A stretch of 64,000 bases of DNA from contig CBDEUQ010000003.1 of assembly GCA_965243325.1 (NCBI GenBank), positions 3,224,001 through 3,288,000 of the forward strand, read 5' to 3'. The first letter of the stretch is position 1. Every line of letters starts with the position of its first letter. The position numbers were made by a program, and so were the translations under genes. Below, piece after piece: positions 45,417-54,400 of the stretch. The notes below the pieces were generated by a model. That model did not search any database and was not told where the DNA came from. It saw nothing but the letters and a program-made list of their open reading frames with translations. Source of the stretch: JANQOH01 sp965243325 (GTDB lineage Bacteria > Pseudomonadota > Alphaproteobacteria > UBA7887).

Positions 45417-48400
45417 CATCTGGCACGGACTTCCACCCCGACGCTATGCTCGGGCTCGGCCGTGTCGCTCTCCCGGCGGGTGGCCTTGAGACCGAGCGAC
45501 AGGTCGGGCGCGTTGGCCGCTTCCGGTGTGAGCCGCCAGCCGATGGTGTAGTCGCGCGTACCGGTCGCGAGCCCCAGCCCGGCATGCGGGCTGCCGGTCC
45601 AGCGCCCGCCGAAGGCCGGCAGGCCGTAAGCCGCCTCCATGGCCCAGCGGGAGGTTGGCTCGCCGTCGGCGGTGCGGTCCTCCAGCGGGTCCGGCGCGAA
45701 CAGCGCGTCGAGGCCGCCCTCGGCCCCCCCGCCCCAGTCCTGGGTGAGCGTCAGCGACGGACCCCGCTTCGTCGCCGGGGCCGGGTCGTACGCGAGCGAG
45801 GCCGAATACCCCCGGTCCTCGAGATCGTCGTTGCCGTGCGCGATCAGCGTGCGGCCCGAGAGGTCGAGCGAGAGACCGAGCTTCGGATCGACCCAGGCGA
45901 TGCCGCCGCCCAACTCCACCCCGAACCCGGTCTCGGCGTCGCCCCCGTCATGGCGCGCGCCCACCTCCAGCTTCGGCGTCAGGCTGTCGCCCTCTTCGAG
46001 GGCGACGCGGTAGCTTCCCTCCAGCCCGAGCCTGAGCCGGGTCACGTCGGACTCCGACGCCGCAAGGTCCCGTGTCTTCTCCGAGGCCGTGCGCGCCCAC
46101 ATGGCGTCCGAGGTCACCGCGAGGGCAAGGCCGGAGCCTTCCATGGGCAGCGCGATCACGTCGCCCCGCAGGCCGGCCGCCGCCATGGTCCAGTCGATGT
46201 CGGCGCCGAGGCGCTCGCCCATGCCCGTCTTCAGCGTCACCTCGCCGGCGCCGTAGCCGAGCGCGCCCCAGAGCTTGAGGCGCTCCGAGGCCCGCCACGA
46301 CGCATAGGGCACCGCCGCCGTCAGCGACGCCTCCAGCGTGCCGTCGCCGGCGCGCACCGCGCCGTCGCACCGGTCCGCGTCCGTACCGGGACAGGGATCC
46401 CGATCGCCGGTGGCGGCATAGCTGCCCTCGGACGAACTCAGGGTCAGCGCAAGCCCCACCAGCCAGGGCCCGCGCGCATAGTCCGCGCCCAGCATGCCGG
46501 TGGTCACCGTGCCGTCGAGGGCGATGTCGGTGCCGGCGCCCCGCTCGACGCCGTCGAAGCTCGACTGCGCCGCCCGGCCCCAGAAGGCCATGGTGCCGCC
46601 CGCGCCGTCCGTCTCGCCGGTCAGCGTGAAGCTCGACCCGAGCAGCGCCTCGCTCGCGGTCATCGTGCGCGATTGCGCCTGCGCCGCGCCGGGGCCCGGC
46701 GCGGCGCCATGACCGAACGGATCGAACGGGCCGTCGCCGAAGCGGCGCGCCACGTCGGCGAGCGCGAGCGCCGCCGTGCCGGGCGTTCCGCCCGCCGCCT
46801 GGCCGGAAGCCGCCGGGTCGAGCGCCTGTCCCGAGCCTGTCGAGGGGCTCAGCGCCTGCCCGGCGAGCGTGCCCTGCATCCCCGGCTTGCGCGGGGCGGC
46901 GATGCGGTCCGCGACGCCCTCGAGCGCCTGCTCCGCCACCGTGCGCCCGAAGCGCGCGAGCCAGGCCGCGGGCAGCGGGTCGTCGTTCGTGATCGTCCCC
47001 GTCGCGAGGCCGTCGGCTATCACCGCCCCCACAGGGTCGGAGAGCTCCACCTCGAACGTCTCGTCGCCCTCGTCGTGGGCGTCGTCGACGGTGTAGATCA
47101 GGATCTCGCGCACGGTCTCGCGCGGGGCGAAGCGCAGGATGCCGTTGGCGCTCGTGTAGTCGAGGGTGTAGCGGGCGCTGCCGGTCTCCCACTTGTTGGC
47201 GTCGTACTCGAACCTCGTCGCCCACTTCACCTCGACGGTGTGGGCCGCCGCCTTCGAGAGCGTCACCCGGAAGAACATCGGGTCGCCCTCTTCGGCTTGC
47301 GCGTCGTGGATGGTGACCCCGGGCAGCCCGTCGTCGTCGGAGACCGTCGCCTGCGCGCTGTCGCGCGGCGCATCGGCGACGGTGTAGCCCGGCGCGTGCG
47401 CCACCGTCGCCGTCACCGTCGCGAACGCCGGGTCCTCCTCGTCGGTGTCCTGGACGGTCGCGACACTCAGCGTCGCCGTGCGCGCGTTCGCCGCAATCGT
47501 CACCGTCTTGTTCCCCGTTCCGCCGGGGACGACGAAGGCGCTGCCCGCGCTCTCGGCGACGCCGACGGTGACGGCGAGCTCGGCCGCGGGCGCGGGGTCG
47601 GCGCGCACCGTGAAGACGAGCGCGTCGCCCTCGAACGCGGTCGCGCCGGGGCTTTGCGCGCTCGCGATGCTCACCACCGGCATGCCCGCCCCGTCGTCGT
47701 CGCGGACCTCGACGCTCGCGGTGTGGTCCGGCGCGGCCGCCACGACGTAGCCGGTCCCCGCCTCCACGGTGAGCGTCACCGCGCCGTGCGCCTCGTTGAC
47801 CGTGTCGTCCTCGGTCGCGAGCGAGACGCTCTGCGACGCCCGGGTGGGGCTGAGGTGCACCGCAGGCAGCGTGGCGCCCGGGGCGAGGAACGCGCCGGTC
47901 TCGCCGAGCGCGAGCGCGATGCGAAGCGTGCGGGGCGGCGCAGGCGTCGCCGTCACCGTGAAGGTCGCGGCCCCGCCCTCATCCACCGCCGCGCCCGCGG
48001 CGACCGAGACCACGACGGGCACCTCGTCGTCGTCCACCGTGACCGCCACCGACGGCGCGGTCACGTCCGCGTAATCGCCCGTGCCCTTGACCGCGTGCGC
48101 GATGTCGACACTCTCGTCGCTCGCATCGAGGTCGGAGAGCGCGGTCACCGTCACCGTCTGCGCGGCGCTCCAGGTCGCGTCGGTGAAGGTGAGCGTCGCG
48201 CGCGCCCCCGGGGAGCCGCCCGCGCCGTGCACCCGCACCGCGCCCGCATCGCGGCTCGCCGCGGTGACGGTCACCGTCTCGCCCGGGGCGGGCGCGAGGG
48301 TGAGCGCCACGGTGTAGGTGCCGGTCGTCCCCTCGTCGAGGGCGAGGGTTTGCGCGGAGAGCGCGACCCCAGCCTCGAGGCGCGGGCCGTTCTTCAGCGC

Positions 48401-51400
48401 GAGCGTCCCGAGCTCCGCCTCCCCCAAGACACCCGGAAGCTCCATCTCGAACACCACCGTCTCGTCGCCCTCGGTGTCGTCGGTGTCGGCGCGCGTCTTG
48501 ATGCGGAACGTCACCGCCCCGCCCGAGGGGGTGAGGGTGTCGGTCGCGCCGAGCACCGTGTCCTCGGGGTCGCCGGGGCGAAGCAGGCGGTAGTCCTCGC
48601 CCGCGTCCCACGTCCCGTCGACGTCGCGGGTCGCGGTGCTCGAGGTGGCGGCCAGGAGCGTCACGCTCGCATGCGCGGGGTCGATTCCCGAGACGGTGTA
48701 GGTCAGCGTCTCGCCCTCGTGGATGCCGGCGTCGAGCGCGGGCGAGACCGAGGCCTCGTCGTCGACGATGGTGACGGTCGAGCGGTGCGCGGCGGCGAGC
48801 GCCAGGTCGTCGGGGAGGCCGAGGGCGAGAATCGTCGCCTGGAAGGTCTCGTAGCCCTCGAACTTCTCGTCCTCGACGGTCGAGACGGTGAACGCCTGCT
48901 CCACCGTCCCCGCCGGGACGGCAATCGAGCGCGGGGTCGAGTCGAAGTCGACGCCCGAGCCGGTCGCCCCGAGACCGGTCAGCAGGACCCGCACGGTCAC
49001 GTCGCTCCCTAGCGCGCGCGTGAACGTGAGCGTGAGCGTCGCGTCGTCGCCCTCGTCCACCGCGTGGGCGTCCTGCTTGAAGCCGACCTCGGCCGCGTCG
49101 TCCTCGGTCACGTCGACGTGGAGCGTCCGGCTCGCAAGCCCCGCATAGGGCGCGCTCGTGCCCGCCTGCACGCTCGCCGTGTGGGTGAGCGCCACGTCCG
49201 CCTCGTGGGCGGAGTCGGCGTCGTGCACGCCGGCGACGGTCACCGTCTGGGCGGTGCTCCAGGTGCCGGCGGCGCCGCCGGTGAAGTCGAGCCAGTCCTG
49301 CGTGCCGTTCACACCCGACTGGGTGTCGCTCACCGTCACCGCGCCGGTGTCCGCGGAGGTGACGCTCACCCGCACCGTGGCGCCGTCGCCGGGGTCGGAG
49401 GCGAGCTTGAGCTCGTAGCTCGCCGTCGCGCCCTCGACCACGGCCACGTCCGTATCGGGCAGCACAATACCCGGCTCCGGGCCCGCGTCGTCGTCGGTAA
49501 TGGTGAACGCGACGCTGCCTGCGCCCGCCGCACCCCCGCCGAGGCCGGTGCCCGAGCTCGCGTCGAGCGCCCCGAGCGCCACCGTCACCGTCTCGCCCGC
49601 GCCCTCGTTGATGGCGTCGCCGGCGGCGGCGAGCGTCACCGTCGCGGTGCGCCCGCCGGCGCTGAACTCGATGCGCGGCGCGGCGCCCGCAAGGTCGCGG
49701 CAGGCCGCGCCGGTGTCGTTGCCGCAGCTCAGCGTGTAGTCGAGGCCCCGCACCGCCTCGCCCGCGAAGACGAGCGGCACCGCGAGCGTCTCGGGCGCGA
49801 CCAGCGCCCGGGCGAGGCGCACCGTCAGCGTCTTCGTCCCCCCGGTCTCGGGGATTGCGTCCGCGGAGCCCGCAAGCGTCACCCGGGTCGGGTCGTCGTC
49901 GGCGACCGCCACGGTGGCGGCGGCAGCGCTCGCATGCACCGCGTAGCCCGTGCCGGGGCGCACCGTCGCGGTGAAGCTCCCGTTCGGCTCGTCGATGGCG
50001 TCGTCGGCAATCGCGACATCGAGCACCGCCGAGCCCGACGCGTCCATCGTCACCGTGCGCGTGCCGGTCTCGCCGGGGCCGGCATAGCCGCCGCTCCCGG
50101 TCACCCGGACGTTCACCGCGATGCTGCCCGCGGGCCGCGGGCGCACGGTGAGGAGGAAGCGCGCCGGCGCGCCGCCCTCGGCGCCCGGCGTGCCCGCGAC
50201 CGAGACCACGGGCGCGGGCGGCGGCGCGTCGTCGTCGGCAAGGGTGAGCGTGTGCACGCCCGGGGCGCCCACCGTGTAGCCCGCGCCGGCGGCGAGCGTC
50301 AGGACGAGCGTCTCGTCGGACTCCTGCGCGGTGTCGTCGAGCACCGCCACCTCGATGTCGACGCCGGTCGCGTGCGCGGGCACCGCGACGATGCCAGAGC
50401 CCGCGATGGTGAAGTCCGCGCCCGCGGTCGCCGTGCCGCCCACGGTGTAGGCGAGCGCAAGCGGCGAGGTCGGCGGCGGTACGAGGTGCACCGTCACGGT
50501 GCGGGTGCCCGCGGCCTCGCCCGCGTCCGATTCGCCCGCGGCGAACGCCGCCTCGGGCACGCTCGGCGGCGCGCTCTCGGAGACGGTGACGGTCGCCTCG
50601 GGCGGGGTGGCGGCGCCCGCCGCGGCAAGGCCCATCCCCGCCGGGAGGCCCGCGGCCGGTATCCGCAGCGAGAACGTCTCCGCGCCCTCGGCGGTGGAAT
50701 CCGCGACCGTCGCCACGTCGAACGCCGCGCGTTTGGCGCCCGCGGGGAAGGTCACCGAGTACGGACCGGCCGCGTAGTCGCCGGGCGCGGTGGCGGTGCC
50801 CGCGGCGTCCTCGACGCCGACCGTGACATCGGCGGCGAACGCCTTGGAGAGCACCAGCACCGGGCGCGCCGCATCGCCCTCGCGCACCGCGAGCGCGCCG
50901 CGCGCGAACCCCACCGTCGCGGTGTCGTCGTCGAAGAGGGTGACCGTCGCCCGGACGTTGCCGCCCGGCTTCGCCGTCACGTTCGCCGGCAGCGAGGCCG
51001 TGTCGATGGCCACCGTGAAGGTCTCGTCGCCCTCCACCAGGGCGTCGTTGGGGAGGGTCATCGGGACGTTCGTGGTCGTGGCGCCCCCCGCCGGGAAGGT
51101 CGCGGTGCGCGTGGCCGCGCTCAGGAAATCCTCCCCGCGCACCGCCGTGCCGGAGGTCACCGTCACCCGCACCGCGACGTCGCGGCGCGGCACCTCCGAG
51201 AGGCGCAGCACCGGCTCGGCGGGACCGTTGTGCTCGTAGACGCCGAACGCATCGCTGGCGAACTCGACGGTGAGCGACTGCGGGGCGTCGTTGTCGAGCA
51301 GCGTGATGCGCCCGTCGCCGAACCGGGTGTGCGTGACCGCGGCGCCGGTGCTCGACGAGGCCGCCCCGAAGCCGAGCGTCACCACCTCGTCGTCGGCGTC

Positions 51401-54400
51401 GTCGTCCTCGAGGGCGAAGAGGTTCACGAACCCGGTGGCGCCCCGATTCGCCGGACCGGTGAGCGTCACCGTGCCCGCGGCGAGCACCATCGAGCCGAAC
51501 CCGTGGACACCGGGCGCGAGCGTGAAGTCCGTGCCGAGCGTCCCGCCCTCGAACACGAGCGGCACCGTCACCGCCTCGCCCGCGGCGAGCGCCCGTCGCG
51601 GCGTCAGCCAGAGCTGCCGGAGGGCGGTGGTGCTGCCCTCCGCGGCGGTGGCAGGCAAAACGCCATAGCGCAGCTCGAGGTCGCCGTCGTTGTCGAGCAG
51701 CGTCATCCGCCCGTCGCCCTGCCGGCTCGCGGCGACCGCGGCGCCGGTGCTCGACGCCACCGTCCCGACGCCGAGCGTCACCGTCTCGTCGCCGGCGTCG
51801 TCGTCCTCGGCGGCGAAGAGGCGGACGTACACGGCGGCGTCCGCCCGCGCCGGGCCGGTGAGCGTCACCGTGCCCGCGGCAAGCGTCGCCGCGGCGAACC
51901 TTGCCGCGGAGGCCGCCTCGAGGGCGAGCGTGAAGTCCGTGCCCAAGGTTCCGCCGGTGAAGGTGAGCGGGACGGTCAGCGTCTCGCCCGCGCCGAGCGC
52001 CCACTGCGGCCGCACGAAGAGCCGCGCGTGGCTCGTCGGCTCGCCCTCCGTGGCGCTCCAATCGCGAACGCCGTAGGTGAGCCCCAGGTCGTCGTCGGCG
52101 ATGGTGACCGTCACGTGGCCGGGCGTGCCCGCGGCGACCCCTTCGGGGAGCGCCGCGCCGAGCGCGAGCACCACCGTCTCCGGCGCCTCGACCGCGTCGT
52201 CGTCGGTCGCGGCGAGGTCCGTCGTGCCGGCGGTGGCGCCGTCGGCGATGGCGATGCTCGACGCCACCGTGTAGTCGCCGGGCGCCGCGGTGGTGCCGGC
52301 GGCGCGCACCGCAAGCGGTATCGCGAGCGCGCCGCCCGTGGCGTTGGCGTGGTCGAGGGTCGCGGTCACCGTGACCGTCCCGCCCTCGGCCACCGCGCCG
52401 GCGTCCGAGACCGAGAGGCGCACCGGGTTCGGCGGCGTGCCCGCGTCGTCGTCGGCGATGGTGAGGGTGTGGACGGTGGTGGCGCCGAGCGCGATGCGTC
52501 TGCCGCCGTCGGTCAGGGTGAGCACGACCGTCTCGGCGTACTCCGGCACCGCGTCGTCGACCACCGCGACCTCGATGGCGGCGCTCGTCGCGTTGATGGG
52601 CACCGAGAGGCTGCCCGAGCCCGCGATGGTGAAGTCCTCGCCCGCCCTCGCCGTGCCACCCACGGTGTAGCGGAGGGAGGTAAATGACGCCGCCGGCGGC
52701 GTGAAGTTCACCGTCACGGTGTGGGTGCCCGCGCCCTCGCTCGCGCTCGAGGCGGCCGCGGCGAACGACGCCGTCGTGTCGTCGTTGAGGATGGTAACCG
52801 TCGCCTCGGCATTGCCGCCCGGCTTCGCGGTCACCCCCGCCGGCAGCGAGTCCGTGTCGATGGCCACCATGAAGGTCTCGTCGCCCTCCACCTCGTTGTC
52901 TATGAGGATTTTCACCTGGAGGTCCACGACCTCCTTGCCCGCCGGGAAGGTCACGGTGCGCGTGGCCGCGCTCTCGTAGTCCGCCCCGCGCACCGCCGTG
53001 CCGTCGGTGAGCGTCACCTTGACCGCGACGTCCCGGCGCGCCACCTCCGAGAGCCGCAGTATCGGCTCGAGGAGACCGATGTCCTCGAAGATGGTGAGCG
53101 CATCGCGGGTGAACTCGACGGTGAGCGACTGCGGGACGTCGTTGTCGAGCAGCTTTATCCGGTCGCTGGTGAACCGCATGAGCCCGACGTCGCCCCCGGC
53201 GCTCGTCGACATCGCCCCGAAGCCGAGCGTCACCACCTCGTCGTCGGCGTCGTCGTCCTCGGCGGCGAAGAGGTTCACGTTCAGCAATCTGCCCCTATCC
53301 GCCGGACCGGTGAGCGTCACCGTGCCCGCGGCGAGCGACGCCGAGCCGAACGCTTGGGCGGAGGCGGCATCGAGCGCGAGCGTGAAGTCCGTGCCGAGGG
53401 TGCCACCTGCGAACACGAGCGGGACCGTCACCGTCTCGCCCGCGGCGAGCGCGCGGCGCGGGCGCAGGTAGAACTGCGCGGCCCCGAGCGTGCTGCCCTC
53501 GCCCGCCGTTGCCGGGAATATGCCGTGCGACAGCTCGAGGTCCCCGTCGTCGGCCACCGCGACCGCGGCCGAGGCGGGCGTGCCCACGGTGTAGCCCGCG
53601 CGGGGCGAGACCGTCGCCGTGACCGCGGTGCCGGGCTCGGGCGTCGTGTCGTCGTCGGTCGCGACCTCGTGCACCGCCTCGGTCTCGCCCGCGGGGACGG
53701 TGAAGGTCTTCACCCCCTCGTCGTCCCCGGCCACGAAGTCGCCGTCCCCGTGCTCGGCGATGCGCACCGCCACGTCGAAGTCCGCGACCTGCGCCTCGCT
53801 CAGGCGCACCGTGAAGCGCGCCGGCGCCCCCTCGGTCACCGCCGCCTCGACCGCCTCGACGGTCACCGCCGGCGGCCCGTTGCCGATGACGAAGGTCACC
53901 TCCGACGGCGTGCCGGGCGCGTAGCCCTGCGCGTCGGCAAGGGTGAGCACCGCGCGCTCGTCGGCCTCGGGCGCCGTGTCGGCAAGCGCGAAGAGGCGAA
54001 GCCGCGTCGGCAGCTCGAACACGGAGAAGATGCTGCGCCGCAGATTGCGGCTCAACTGGTGCCACTGCCCGTCGATGCGTATCTCGAGCCGGTAGTCCGT
54101 CCCGTTCTTCGCCTCGCCGCCGAGCGCGAGCTGGACGTAGTACTCCGCGCCCGGCGTGGCACCCGTGCCGTCGATGACGAAGTGCGCCGGCGCGTCGCCC
54201 TCGACGAGCGCCGTCACCGCGCCCGGCGCGGGCGCAAGCGTGAGCGTCGCCTCCGTCCCGTCGTCGTTGCCGATGACGTGGGTCGCGACCGAGGTGCCGA
54301 GCAGCACGCCGTCGGGCGCGGCCTTCATCTCGAGCGTCGCCACCACCGTCTCGGCGGGCTCTGCGAAGGTGTCGCCCAGGACCTTGATGCCGACGGCCTG

